From NCBI RefSeq assembly GCF_003313395.1, contig NZ_QNFZ01000048.1, positions 1 to 64,000 on the forward strand: a stretch of DNA of 64,000 bases. The letters run 5' to 3'. This document shows, one piece after another, positions 18,093 to 30,230 of this stretch (positions within the stretch are counted from its first letter, which is position 1; each line of letters starts with the position of its first letter). A program made the translations under genes and the position numbers. The notes beneath the pieces were generated by a model. It searched no databases. It had not been told where the DNA came from and was given only the letters and a program-made list of their open reading frames with translations. This stretch comes from Nonomuraea lactucae (lineage in GTDB: Bacteria; Actinomycetota; Actinomycetes; Streptosporangiales; Streptosporangiaceae).

Positions 18093-21000
18093 GCCGCACC
18101 GGTCCGGCCGACCGGTCTTGGATCACGGCGATTCACCTGCGCGAGGACGACGAGGCCCCGATCGGCTCGGGCCTGGTGGTGGACGAGCGGCGCGTGCTCA
18201 CCTGCGCGCACGTGGCCCGGCCGAAGGGGCAGCCGGAGCGGCCTGACCTGTGGGTGGCCTTCCCCATGGTGGAGGACTCCCTGCCGCCCCGCCGGCGGGT
18301 GCGTGAGAGGACCTTCGCCGAGCCCGTTCACCTTACCGATCTCGTCGTCCTGCACCTGGACGAGGAGATCCCCGCCGGGGCGAACCCCGCCCCGCTGCGC
18401 TTCCCCCCAGGGAGCGAGATCCACTCTCGCTCATGGTGGGCGCATGGATTCCCCGGCGGGGATCCGGCCGGAAACACGGCGGACGGCGTCGTGGGGGAGA
18501 TCTTAGGCTATGGGAAGCTCCGCCTGGACTCGGAGTCCCGCTATCACGTCGAGGTCGGCTTCAGCGGGGCGGGTCTGTGGTCGGGCGACTTTCGCGCGGT
18601 GGTCGGGGTGGTCTGCCAGGCGGCGCACCGTAACGGCGACGGCCAGGCCGTCAGCATGCACTGGGCTTTCAGGCAGTTGGAGGGCGAGAAACTCGGGGAG
18701 CTCACCAAACGCCTGGCCGATCAGGCCGATGAGACGGCGCTGGCCGCGTGGGGATGGGAGCTCGCCAAGGATCCGCAGGCGAGGTCGCACTGGCGTCCCA
18801 AAGCGCGGGGTGTGACCCGGGAGAGCGAGCGCGGATACCGCTTCCGGGGGCGGGACGCGGCCTTACGGGCTGTCAAGGACTGGTTGGACCGTGCGGACAC
18901 CGAGCGCAAGGCGCTGGTCGTCACCGGTTCTCCAGGGGTGGGCAAGTCGGCGGTGCTGGGCCGGATCATCACCACGGCGGATCCCGCTGTCCGAGCGCGG
19001 CTTCCGGTGACCGACTCAGCGGAGAAGGCCACGGTGGGCTCGGTGGCGTGCGCGGTGCACGCCAAGGGCAAGACCGCGCTGGAGGTGGCCGCCGAGATCG
19101 CCCGCGCGGCCAACCGCGTGGCCCCCGGCGCCGTCAGCGATCTGGCGACGGTGGTGCAGCAGGCACAGGCCGAGCAGACCGGTCGTCGCTTCAACGTGGT
19201 CATCGACGCGTTGGATGAGGCGACGACACCTGCTGAGGCCCGCGCCATCGTCACCGGCATCGTTCTGCCGCTCGTGGAGACGTGTGACGACGTGCGCGTC
19301 GTGGTCGGCACCCGCAAACGCGATGACGGTGGGGACCTGATCCGGACCTTCGGGCATGGCCTCAAGACCGTCGATCTGGACGAGGCCGAGTATTCCCGCC
19401 TTGAGGACCTGAGCCATTTCGCCATGGCGACCCTGCGGCTGATCGGGAGTGAACGGCTCGGCAACCCGTACGAGGCGGAGGTCGTGGCCCGTCCGGTCGC
19501 CGACCGGATCGCCGTTCTCGCGAAGGGCAACTTCCTGATCGCCGGTCTGATCGCACGTACCTATGGCCTCTACGACACCGTGGCCAGAGAGCCCGGCCAG
19601 GTGGACTTTCCCGCCGATATCCGGTGGGCGCTCGATGAGCATCTGGAACGGCTCCCCGCTGTGGAGGAGATCCCGGCGCGGACCGTACTGGCCGCGCTGG
19701 CCTTCGCCGAAGCTCCGGGATTCACCGCGGACCTCTGGGCCGTGGCATTGCGCGCCCTGGAAGGCATCGACATCGCACCGGACCGGTTGTCCCGGTTCGC
19801 GCGCTCGTCGGCGGCGAGCTTCCTGGTGGAGTCCAGCGCTTCGACAGCCCCGGTGTTCCGGCTCTTCCATCAGGCCCTCAACGACACGTTGCTGGCGGCC
19901 AGGACAGACTTCCATGCCCGCGAGGACGACGAGCGGAGGCTCACCAGGGCCTTCATCGAGCACGGCACGAGCACCGGCTGGGTGTCCGCCCCCGACTACC
20001 TGCTGCGCTCGCTACCCCTCCACGCGGTCAAGGGCCGGGCGATGGACGAACTGCTCGCCGTGGACGAGTATCCGCTTCATGCGGATCTGATGCGGTTGAC
20101 ACCCCTGGCACGCAGAGCGGCCACGCCGCAGGGCAGGCAGCGCTCGCGCCTGCTCCGATCCTCCCCCCAGGCTGTGGCCGCGGAGCGGCCGGACGAGCGG
20201 CTGGCGCTGCTGAGCATCTCGGAGGCCCTGGACGCTCTCGGGAACGCCTACCAGCGGATGCCGCACCCGTCGCCGTACCGGGCGATGTGGGCTCAGGCCG
20301 CACCCCGCCTCATGGAGACGGTGCTCACCGGCCATGACGCCGCCGTCAACGGCGCCTGCGCCGTGACCGTCGACGATCGCACGCTCCTGGCGACCGCCGG
20401 CTCCGACAGGACCGTACGCCTGTGGGACCCGGCCACCGGCACGCAGATACGCGCCCTTACCGGGCACACCGCGAAGGTCACCGCCGTCCGCGCGTTCATG
20501 ACCGCCGGTGGGTCCATGCTGGCCTCCTCCAGCATGGACAAGACCGTGCGCGTCTGGAACCCGGCCACCGGAGACCACCTGCGGACCTACAAGGGTCACA
20601 CCTACGGGGTCACCGGCCTGTGCACGCTGATCGTGGACGGCCGTACCCTGCTGGTCACCACCAGCGACGACAGGACGGCACAGGTGTGGGACGCCGCCAC
20701 CGGCCGCCGGCTGCGCACGCTGACCGGGCACACCGCGGAGGTCACCGGGGCCGGCGCCGTCACCCTTGACGGCCGCCCACTGCTGGCCACCGCCGGGCAG
20801 GACCGAACCATCCGCCTGTGGGACCCGGTCACCGGCGTCTGCCTTCGCACCTTGGCCGCTCACACCGAGGGGGTCAGAGGCCACTCGCGCCGGGTCACCG
20901 GCGTGTGCGGCCTCACTGTGGACGGCCGTCCCCTGCTCGCCTCCACCAGCCGCGACAGCACCGTCCGCCTGTGGGATCCGGCCACGGGCGTCTGCCTGCG

Positions 21001-22150
21001 TACCATGCTCGGTCACACCAGCGAGGTGACCGACGTCTGCGCTCTCACCGTGGAGGGCCGCACGCTGCTGGCCACCACAGGGGGCGACAGATTCGTCCGG
21101 ATCTGGGATCCGGCGACGGGAGAGCAGGTCGGCAGCCTGGGAGGCCACACCAACGCGGTCAACTCGGCCAGCGCTCTGACCAGCAACGGTTACCCCCTGC
21201 TCGCCACGGCGAGCCGCGACCGCTCCGTGCACCTCTGGGCCGCGGACACCGGCACCATGCTCCGCCCGCACCGGTCGCTCCCGTACGGAGTCACCGGCCT
21301 GTGCCTGCTCAGCGTGGATGATCGCCCCGCGCTGGTGACGACCGGCCGGGACCGCATGGTCCACCTCCGGGACCCGAAGACCGGTGACCCTGTCCGCACA
21401 CTTGCCGGGCACCAGGCCACGGTGAGCGCGGCCTGCGCCCTCAGGGTGAGCGATCGTACGGTCCTGGCGACCACCGGTGACGACAAGACCGTACGCTTGT
21501 GGGACCCGTCCACCGGGGCCTGCTTGCACGTCCTCACGGGACACGACAAGAGCGTCACAGCCGCGTGTGCTCTGGGCGAGGTGCTGGTGACGACAGGCCG
21601 CGACCACACGGTGCGCATGTGGGACGCGGCCACCGGCACGCCTCTGCGCACCATGACCGGTCACACCGGAGTCGTCAACGCAGCCTGCCCTGTAAGCGTG
21701 AACGGCAGGACCGTGCTCGCCACCGCGAGTCGCGACACCACGGTTCGCCTGTGGGATCCGGCGACCGGCCGGGCGGAGGGTGTCTTCGTCGCGCACGAGC
21801 GCTCGGCGGTCACCGGCCTGTGCACCGTTCAGTACGATCACTGGACGCTCCTGGTGACGACCAGCCGCGATCAGACGGCCAAGCTCTGGCACCCGGCCTC
21901 AGGCGACCGCCTGCTCACCCTCCGCGGACACACGGACACCGTCAGCGCCGCCTGCGCGGTGACTGTGGATGGTCGGATGCTGCTCGCCACGTCGAGCTAC
22001 GACCGCACGGTGCGCCTGTGGGATCCGGCGACGGGTTCGTGCCTGCGGGTCGTGCCTGTCCAGCACGAGGCTCTGGCACTGTGCCCGATTCCCGGAGGGG
22101 TGGCGGTCGGCCTGACCGCAGGAGTACTCGCCGTCAGCCTGTCGAGGTGA
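18089..22150 (+). CDS. Trypsin-like protease / STAND-type NTPase / 14-blade WD40 protein
   Basis: A 1353-residue multidomain protein. Residues 1-200 form a trypsin-fold protease with an intact triad: His41 (VLTCAHVA), Asp84 (LTDLVVLHL) and Ser159 (GFSGAGLW). Residues ~245-740 contain an AAA/NACHT-like NTPase with Walker A GSPGVGKS at 280-287, Walker B around 370 (FNVVIDALDEA) and a helical extension. From ~742 to the end, 13 complete WD40 repeats (signature VRLWDPATG) and one shortened repeat suggest two seven-blade propellers. Protease effector, NTPase switch and repeat sensor match the design of STAND conflict proteins. The ATG lies in an ATGA overlap with the TRYPCO1 gene. No signal peptide, so it is cytoplasmic. 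The antiphage role is inferred. Confidence 0.88.
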   Translation: MSRTGPADRSWITAIHLREDDEAPIGSGLVVDERRVLTCAHVARPKGQPERPDLWVAFPMVEDSLPPRRRVRERTFAEPVHLTDLVVLHLDEEIPAGANPAPLRFPPGSEIHSRSWWAHGFPGGDPAGNTADGVVGEILGYGKLRLDSESRYHVEVGFSGAGLWSGDFRAVVGVVCQAAHRNGDGQAVSMHWAFRQLEGEKLGELTKRLADQADETALAAWGWELAKDPQARSHWRPKARGVTRESERGYRFRGRDAALRAVKDWLDRADTERKALVVTGSPGVGKSAVLGRIITTADPAVRARLPVTDSAEKATVGSVACAVHAKGKTALEVAAEIARAANRVAPGAVSDLATVVQQAQAEQTGRRFNVVIDALDEATTPAEARAIVTGIVLPLVETCDDVRVVVGTRKRDDGGDLIRTFGHGLKTVDLDEAEYSRLEDLSHFAMATLRLIGSERLGNPYEAEVVARPVADRIAVLAKGNFLIAGLIARTYGLYDTVAREPGQVDFPADIRWALDEHLERLPAVEEIPARTVLAALAFAEAPGFTADLWAVALRALEGIDIAPDRLSRFARSSAASFLVESSASTAPVFRLFHQALNDTLLAARTDFHAREDDERRLTRAFIEHGTSTGWVSAPDYLLRSLPLHAVKGRAMDELLAVDEYPLHADLMRLTPLARRAATPQGRQRSRLLRSSPQAVAAERPDERLALLSISEALDALGNAYQRMPHPSPYRAMWAQAAPRLMETVLTGHDAAVNGACAVTVDDRTLLATAGSDRTVRLWDPATGTQIRALTGHTAKVTAVRAFMTAGGSMLASSSMDKTVRVWNPATGDHLRTYKGHTYGVTGLCTLIVDGRTLLVTTSDDRTAQVWDAATGRRLRTLTGHTAEVTGAGAVTLDGRPLLATAGQDRTIRLWDPVTGVCLRTLAAHTEGVRGHSRRVTGVCGLTVDGRPLLASTSRDSTVRLWDPATGVCLRTMLGHTSEVTDVCALTVEGRTLLATTGGDRFVRIWDPATGEQVGSLGGHTNAVNSASALTSNGYPLLATASRDRSVHLWAADTGTMLRPHRSLPYGVTGLCLLSVDDRPALVTTGRDRMVHLRDPKTGDPVRTLAGHQATVSAACALRVSDRTVLATTGDDKTVRLWDPSTGACLHVLTGHDKSVTAACALGEVLVTTGRDHTVRMWDAATGTPLRTMTGHTGVVNAACPVSVNGRTVLATASRDTTVRLWDPATGRAEGVFVAHERSAVTGLCTVQYDHWTLLVTTSRDQTAKLWHPASGDRLLTLRGHTDTVSAACAVTVDGRMLLATSSYDRTVRLWDPATGSCLRVVPVQHEALALCPIPGGVAVGLTAGVLAVSLSR

Positions 22151-22181
22151 GAGGAAGAGGCGGTGTCCGGGAGGGCCTCGG

Positions 22182-24575
<2,394 letters not shown>

Positions 24576-24701
24576 CGTCTCTCCAACTGTCGGGCGGCGC
24601 GCCATCGCGGCAAGGGGAAGCTCGCGTGAACGGCGATGTCCATGGCAGTCAGGGTAGGTGCGGCTCCGAGACCCGCGCTTCTCGAATCCTGACCGGTCTG
24701 G

Positions 24702-25397
24702 TCACATGCGTACCAGCTCCAGTAGCTGATAAGTCAACACCGCGGGCTGCATAGCCGGGAAGCCGCGTAGCGTTCGTGTCTCCAGCCCTGCCTGCCGCGC
24801 CAGGGACTTCAGCAGTTCGTGGTTGCCGAGGCTGCTGAATCCCAAGAAGATCCGCCCGTCCGGTCGGACGTAGTGCGCCGCCTGGTCCAGGAAGCTTCGA
24901 TGAGTGGTGTAGCCAGGATCGAATATCGCGCGTTCCAGCACGTTGTGCACCACATGGTCAGGTGGAAGCTCGATGAAGCTGGAGTTCCAGAAGATGGCGT
25001 CGAAACGCGCTCCCTCCTCAAGTTCCGCGAACAGGTCGCTGCGCAGCACACGCACCCTCTCTCCGACGCCGTGCCTGCGGACGTTGAGCCGGGTGTTCTC
25101 GACGGCCTCCTCGCTGATGTCGAGGGCGGTGACCTCCGCGCAGCCCTTCAGCGCGGCGGTTACGGCGGTCACGCCGGCACCGCAGCCGATTTCCAGGAAT
25201 GACCCCTGATCCGGATAGGGAAGCCAGGTGGTGAACAGCTGGGTCGACAGGTCGTGGACGGGAGCGAAAACTCCAGGGAGCAGATCCCATTCTCTGCCCA
25301 GGAGGGAGAAGACGGGAGGGCGCTGGGCTACGGCGGCGTTCATCCGGAGGAGTGCGCTTCCGAGACGGAGGCCGGGCTGATCCTCGCTGGTTGTCAT
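24702..25397 (-). CDS. SAM-dependent class I methyltransferase
   Basis: A 231-residue protein with the SAM-binding motif FLEIGCGAGVTAVTAAL, the acidic post-I residue in VTALDISEEA and a DAIFWNSSFIELPP motif IV. Family N-methyltransferases of the HemK/PrmC type carry N-P-P-Y at that place; here it reads N-S-S-F, so an N5-glutamine role is unlikely and a small-molecule substrate is plausible. It is the last gene of the cluster and starts in an ATGA overlap with the pabAB stop. It could O- or N-methylate the product; no substrate can be read from sequence. Confidence 0.78.
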   Translation of the reverse strand: MTTSEDQPGLRLGSALLRMNAAVAQRPPVFSLLGREWDLLPGVFAPVHDLSTQLFTTWLPYPDQGSFLEIGCGAGVTAVTAALKGCAEVTALDISEEAVENTRLNVRRHGVGERVRVLRSDLFAELEEGARFDAIFWNSSFIELPPDHVVHNVLERAIFDPGYTTHRSFLDQAAHYVRPDGRIFLGFSSLGNHELLKSLARQAGLETRTLRGFPAMQPAVLTYQLLELVRM

Positions 25398-27526
25398 CCG
25401 GTGGCCAGACGTCCGGTTGCCGTCGCATCGCCTCTGGGAAACTCCTGCCCGAGCAGCCGCAGGAGTGGTGCGGCTTTCACCGCCGTCTCCTCGAACTCGG
25501 CCTCGGGATCCGACAGAGCGATGATCGCACCGCCGACTCCGAACTCGATGCCCTCCGAGGACATCACCGCGGTTCGGATCGCGATACTGAAGTCCGCGGC
25601 TCCCGACAGGGAGAAATAGCCGATCGCGCCCGAATAGACACCGCGCGGCCCTTGTTCCAGCTCGTCGATGATCTGCATCGTGCGGATCTTCGGGGCCCCT
25701 GTCATGGAGCCGCCGGGGAACGACGCTCTCAGGCAGCCGACGGCCGAGGCCCCGGGCTTGAGCCGGGCGCGTACCGTGCTCACCAGTTGGTGGACCGTGG
25801 CGAAGGTCTCGACGTCGAAGAGCGGGTCGACGTGCACCGAGCCGGCCGCGGCGTTCCTGCTCAGGTCATTGCGGACGAGGTCCACGATCATCAGGTTCTC
25901 CGCGCGGTCCTTGGGATGAGTCGCCAGATCGTTCCGCAGCCGTTCGTCCTCGGCCGGGTCCGCCGAGCGTGGACGTGTGCCTTTGATGGGCTTCGACTCG
26001 ACGACGCCGTCGGCGTCGATCCGCAGAAATCGCTCCGGAGAGGTGCTGAGAACGGAGAGCGGCCCCAGGCGCAGGAGCGCCGCGAACGGCACGGGGTTCT
26101 GCTGCCGCAGCAACCGGTAGGCGTTCCAGGGGATGAAGGTGCCCGGGACGGTCAGCATGTTCGTCAGACAGATCTCGTAGGACTCGCCGGCAGCCGTCTC
26201 ATCCTGGCAACGGGCGATCAGCCCCAGATAGCGGTCTCTGGGATGGCGCAGGCGGATGCGGCCCGCGCGGCCGTGGGAGTCGATGGCCGGCGGGCCAGGG
26301 ACGGGCGCGTGCTCGCCGGCCGTTCGTTCCAGCCGGGCCTGCACGTCGTCGAGCCATCGCGTCGCGGCGGCATCGTCGTGGGGTTCGGCGAGGGCGAGCA
26401 GGTAGATGTCCCGGGCGACGTGGTCGAAGACGATCATCCTGTCCGCGAAGACCATGACCGCATCCGGGTACGGTGAGCGATGGCAGCGGTCTCCCCCGCA
26501 TTCGGCTTTGAGCTCGTAGCCGAGGTAGCCGACCCAGCCGAGCGTGAAGTCGAACGGCAGGCCCGGCACGTGAGTGCGGAGGGAAGCCAGATCATTCTCG
26601 AGCCAGTCGAAGAACGGTCCCTGATGGACTGCCGTTCCGGCGGCAGACTCGATCATGAGACGGCCGTGCCAGACATCGGCGCTCACCACACGGGCCAGCG
26701 GCCCGCCGGCGCAGCCCATGAAGGAGAACCGTCCATCCCGGTCTCCGGATCTGCTGCTGTCCAGCCAGAAGGCGTAGGGAGCATCGGAGTACAGCGCGTC
26801 GTACACCGCTTCGGGGGTGATGTCGGCGATGACGGCACGGACGATGACGTGTCGGCCGGCCGACACGTGCGGGACAAGCGGGGCATGGCCAGGTGATACG
26901 AACGTGGTCGCCGCCCTGGGCGTGGTCGCCGATCCGCCTCGTTCGTCCTGCCACCGGCGCGTGAGAGCCGCGAAGTTACGGAAGAGCCTCATGCCGTGCT
27001 CGGTGCAGATGGATTCGGGGTGGAACTGCACCCCCCACATCGGGCGCTCCCGGTGCCGAAGGCCCATGATGACGCCGTCCGAAGTCCAGGCGGTGGCGAC
27101 GAGATCGGGCGGCGGTTCGACGGCGGCGAGGGAGTGATACCGCACCGCCATGAACGGCGAAGGCAGTCCGGCGAAGATGTCCTCCCCGGTGTGCTCCACC
27201 GGCCAGCAGGTGCCGTGTTCGGCGCGGGGAGCGAGTCCGACCTTGCCGCCAAAGACGTAACAGATCCCCTGGTGCCCCAGGCAGATGCCGAGCAAGGGTA
27301 TTCCCGCGGTCGCGATGATCTGCGCGGAGATCCCGAAGTCACCCTCCCTGTCGGGACGGCCTGGACCGGGGGATATCACCACGTTGTCGAAGTCCCGGAG
27401 AGACCGCGGGTCCCATCCGGGCTCGTCATTGCGGATGACGGTCGGCTCGCTCCCGTTCGCCTCCGCGAGGTAGTGGGCCACATTGTGGGTGAAGGAGTCG
27501 TAGTTGTCGATGATCAGAGTTTTCAC
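25394..27526 (-). CDS. pabAB: Fused aminodeoxychorismate synthase PabAB
   Basis: Converts chorismate plus glutamine to 4-amino-4-deoxychorismate. The 710-residue protein joins a PabA-type glutaminase (LIIDNYDSFTHN; Cys in LLGICLGHQG; His/Glu in GVQFHPES) to a PabB chorismate domain (ESKPIKGTRPR, RAENLMIVDLVRNDLSR, FPGGSMTGAPK, GVYSGAIGYF). The Lys of PIKGT is the PabB feature; anthranilate synthases have Ala there. Fused PabAB proteins are typical of antibiotic clusters. GTG at 27526 matches the usual N-terminus; an ATG at 27571 overlapping the ligase stop would add 15 residues and is the alternative. Confidence 0.92.
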   Translation of the reverse strand: MKTLIIDNYDSFTHNVAHYLAEANGSEPTVIRNDEPGWDPRSLRDFDNVVISPGPGRPDREGDFGISAQIIATAGIPLLGICLGHQGICYVFGGKVGLAPRAEHGTCWPVEHTGEDIFAGLPSPFMAVRYHSLAAVEPPPDLVATAWTSDGVIMGLRHRERPMWGVQFHPESICTEHGMRLFRNFAALTRRWQDERGGSATTPRAATTFVSPGHAPLVPHVSAGRHVIVRAVIADITPEAVYDALYSDAPYAFWLDSSRSGDRDGRFSFMGCAGGPLARVVSADVWHGRLMIESAAGTAVHQGPFFDWLENDLASLRTHVPGLPFDFTLGWVGYLGYELKAECGGDRCHRSPYPDAVMVFADRMIVFDHVARDIYLLALAEPHDDAAATRWLDDVQARLERTAGEHAPVPGPPAIDSHGRAGRIRLRHPRDRYLGLIARCQDETAAGESYEICLTNMLTVPGTFIPWNAYRLLRQQNPVPFAALLRLGPLSVLSTSPERFLRIDADGVVESKPIKGTRPRSADPAEDERLRNDLATHPKDRAENLMIVDLVRNDLSRNAAAGSVHVDPLFDVETFATVHQLVSTVRARLKPGASAVGCLRASFPGGSMTGAPKIRTMQIIDELEQGPRGVYSGAIGYFSLSGAADFSIAIRTAVMSSEGIEFGVGGAIIALSDPEAEFEETAVKAAPLLRLLGQEFPRGDATATGRLATG

Positions 27527-27567
27527 GGCTTCCTTACCAGTCCAGAGGGCCGCACCGGGCAGGGCGC

Positions 27568-28959
27568 TCATCCGTTCGCGGTCCGGAAGGCCATCCGCAG
27601 GAGTTCGGGCCTGCGGATGATCTTTCCGTCGGGATTTCTCGGGACGGCGGCTGCCAGGTGGAAGCGCCGTGGGATCTTGAAGTCGCTCAGCCGGTCGCGG
27701 CACCAGCGGGCGAGGAGATCCGCTGTGAGCGTTTCGTCACCGCCCACATAGGCCTCGATGGTCGCGTCACACACCACGACCGCTTCCCGGACGGACGGAT
27801 GCCCGCGAAGCACGGCCTCGACCTCTCCGAGGTCGACCTTCAACCCTCCGACCACGACCACGGAGTCGGTGCGACCGAGGATGTGCAGATGGCCTGTCCT
27901 CGCCTCGCCCACGCACCGGTCGAAGGTACGCAGCCACCCGTCGTCGTACCGTCCGTGCTGCTCGGTGTACAGGTAAGGGGAACGTTCCAGAGCGACATGG
28001 AGCTCACCCGCGAGTTCCCTCACTCGCATGTCACGGGTGGGAGTCCCCACGCAGGGCGGCGCGCAGCCTCCGGCGAGGTCCGCCGCGACGAGGCCGGTCT
28101 CCGTGGTGCCGTACACCGGCCGGATGGTGGTCCCGAAGGCGTCCGCGAACCGGTCGTACACCTCTTGGGGGAGCATCTCCCCCGCCGACACGGCCAACCG
28201 CAGCGCGGGCGGTTTCCGGTGCCGGCGACGAGAAAGGAGGTCGAAGTGTACGGGGACCCCGAAAATCGCGTGCGCTCCGGTCTCAGCGGCAGACTGTAAG
28301 ACGTCGGCGGGGTTGATCCGCGCTGGGAACACCAGCTCGACTCCCGCGTTGAGGGCGTGCAGAAGGCCGCCCACCAGCCCCATGGTGTGGGTCAGCGAGT
28401 TGAGGAGCACGAGCCGCTCACCCCGCCCGGGCATACCCTCCAGTGCGGCGTACCGGTCGAGTTCGGCGAGCAACGAGCCGGAGGACCGGCCGACGGCTTT
28501 CGGCGCACCCGTCGACCCGGAGCTGAACTGCACCAGGCAGATGTCACTCTCGGCGGAGCGGCCGGTCACCCGGCGCTCCACACGGACGTGGTGCTCGTCC
28601 GCCAGAATCGCCGTCGCCTTGCCCGGCGTCGCGGCCGGAGAAAGCACGTACTGGGGCTCACACAGGGACAGGACGCGCTCGAACTCACCGGCGGATGACC
28701 GGTGGTCGACCAGGATCACCTGCGCGCCGAGCGACCAGGCCGCGAAGAGCGTCTCCACCTGCGTCACCCCCGGCGGCACGCACAACGCGACGGTGGACCC
28801 ACGCCCGGCACCGCGCGCCCTCAAAGCCGTCGCCCGTTCGGTGATGCGCTCCCTCAGCTGCCCCAAAGTCACTTCATGCGGAACCCTCGCCCAGACCGCG
28901 GACGCCGCCCCGCGTCCAAGGATGTCCGCACCCCACCACGTACGGGTTTCAGCTGCCAT
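27568..28959 (-). CDS. AMP-dependent acyl/aryl ligase
   Basis: A 463-residue member of the ANL superfamily that should adenylate a carboxylic acid and load it on a thiol. Core motifs: A3 VQFSSGSTGAPKAV, A5 RPVYGTTETG, A7-A8 GRTDSVVVVGGLKVDLGEVEA and A10 NPDGKIIR with the catalytic Lys. The carrier protein encoded in the same operon is the natural acceptor, and the product of PabAB the natural substrate; both are inference. ATG at 28959 lies 11 nt inside the MFS gene's 3' end, behind GGAAGGTGG. An earlier in-frame start would add 50 non-conserved residues. Confidence 0.85.
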   Translation of the reverse strand: MAAETRTWWGADILGRGAASAVWARVPHEVTLGQLRERITERATALRARGAGRGSTVALCVPPGVTQVETLFAAWSLGAQVILVDHRSSAGEFERVLSLCEPQYVLSPAATPGKATAILADEHHVRVERRVTGRSAESDICLVQFSSGSTGAPKAVGRSSGSLLAELDRYAALEGMPGRGERLVLLNSLTHTMGLVGGLLHALNAGVELVFPARINPADVLQSAAETGAHAIFGVPVHFDLLSRRRHRKPPALRLAVSAGEMLPQEVYDRFADAFGTTIRPVYGTTETGLVAADLAGGCAPPCVGTPTRDMRVRELAGELHVALERSPYLYTEQHGRYDDGWLRTFDRCVGEARTGHLHILGRTDSVVVVGGLKVDLGEVEAVLRGHPSVREAVVVCDATIEAYVGGDETLTADLLARWCRDRLSDFKIPRRFHLAAAVPRNPDGKIIRRPELLRMAFRTANG

Positions 28960-30187
28960 CGGTGACCACCTTCCTTGTTGATCCTTCGCGGTGATGCTCG
29001 CCGGCCCGCGAGCCCAGCGCCGCGGGGCCGAAACCGATGAGTGCGGCCAGCAAGGCGAGCACGGACGCCACGGCGGGTGCCGCATAGCCGGTCCGGGCGC
29101 CGGCCACATCCACGATCCAGCCGCCGATGGCAGCGCCGGCCGAGATGCCGATGAGCATCCCGGTGTTGGTGAGCGTGATGCCCTCGTTGATCCGCGCCGG
29201 CGGCACCAGCTCGTGGACGAGCGTCATGCTGGTGATCATGGTCGGCGCGGTCGCCACACCGGCGACGAAGAGCAGCACGGCAAGCGTCCAGATGTCCCCC
29301 GCGAACAGTACGGGCTGCATGAGCACGGCCATGGCGGTGACGCACGCCAGGAAGCGCGCCGAAGTCGTGTGCCGCGCTCTGAGGGTGCCGAATGCCAGCC
29401 CCGCGATCGCCGAACCCGCGGCGAGGAGGCCCAGGATCACGCCCGCGGCCGAGGCGTGGCCCAGCGATTCGGCATAGGCCACGGTGACGACCTCCACACT
29501 GCCGAAGATCACACCGGTGAACAGGAACGTCGCGATGATCTCCTTGATCCCGCCGACGCGCAGAGGTGATCCGGTGCCGGCCGTGACGGGATGCACGGCG
29601 GGTTCGGTCCGGCGCTGGGCGGCGAAAAGCAGCGTTCCAGCCAGGAGCAGCGCGGTCGCGGTGGTCAGTCCCGCCTCGGGCATGACCATGGCGCACAGCA
29701 GGGTCGCCAGCACCGGACCGAGCATGTAGCACAGTTCGTCCAGGGTCTGCTCGAAGGAGTTGGCACTGTGCAGCAGATCCGGCTCGTTCCGGTACAGCTC
29801 GGCCCAGCGCGCCCTGGCCATCGCGCCAACGCTGGGGACGCCCGAGGAGGCCATGTAGGTGACGAACAAGGTCCAGTCCGGAGCCCCACAGCGGACGCAG
29901 AGAACCATCAGCGTCGACGCGAACGCGGAGATCAGGATGGTCGGTACGGCCACCCTGGCCTGGCCGTGGCGGTCCGCGAGCCGTCCGATCCACGGTGTGA
30001 GGACGGCCACCGCCGCGAAACCGGCCGCGGACACGGCTCCGGCGAGCGCGTAGGAGTCGCGCAGGGTCGCCACCATGACGACGACGCTCACACCGTACAT
30101 CGATGTCGGCAGCCGTCCCATGAATCCGGTCACGGTGAAGGCGACGGTGCCGGGCGCCGAGAACATGCGCCGGTAGGACGTGAGCAT
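28949..30187 (-). CDS. MFS transporter (cluster exporter)
   Basis: A 412-residue membrane protein with twelve predicted helices, the MFS loop motif GRLADRHGQARV between helices 2 and 3, and a short charged cytoplasmic C-terminus. It is the only transporter within the biosynthetic operon and so the likely product exporter. ATG at 30187 follows AGGAAG by 8 nt. It begins 43 nt after the HddA kinase stop and its 3' end overlaps the ligase start. Confidence 0.85.
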   Translation of the reverse strand: MLTSYRRMFSAPGTVAFTVTGFMGRLPTSMYGVSVVVMVATLRDSYALAGAVSAAGFAAVAVLTPWIGRLADRHGQARVAVPTILISAFASTLMVLCVRCGAPDWTLFVTYMASSGVPSVGAMARARWAELYRNEPDLLHSANSFEQTLDELCYMLGPVLATLLCAMVMPEAGLTTATALLLAGTLLFAAQRRTEPAVHPVTAGTGSPLRVGGIKEIIATFLFTGVIFGSVEVVTVAYAESLGHASAAGVILGLLAAGSAIAGLAFGTLRARHTTSARFLACVTAMAVLMQPVLFAGDIWTLAVLLFVAGVATAPTMITSMTLVHELVPPARINEGITLTNTGMLIGISAGAAIGGWIVDVAGARTGYAAPAVASVLALLAALIGFGPAALGSRAGEHHREGSTRKVVTDGS

Positions 30188-30230
30188 GGCGAGGTCTTCC
30201 TTGGGCGAGGAGAAGGGAATACGTGGTGCG

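Noticed and set aside
20012..21892. A 626-codon minus-strand frame opposite the WD40 repeats
   Set aside because: It is the complement of the repeat array; its repetitive look comes from the WD40 units.
20313..22080. Possible CRISPR-like periodic repeats
   Set aside because: Period of about 125-130 bp, coding and degenerate; these are WD40 repeats. The decamer array at 3061-3141 has no spacers either.
25394..27526. Reading the fusion as anthranilate synthase (TrpE/TrpG)
   Set aside because: The lysine in PIKGT is specific for aminodeoxychorismate synthase; anthranilate enzymes have PIAGT.
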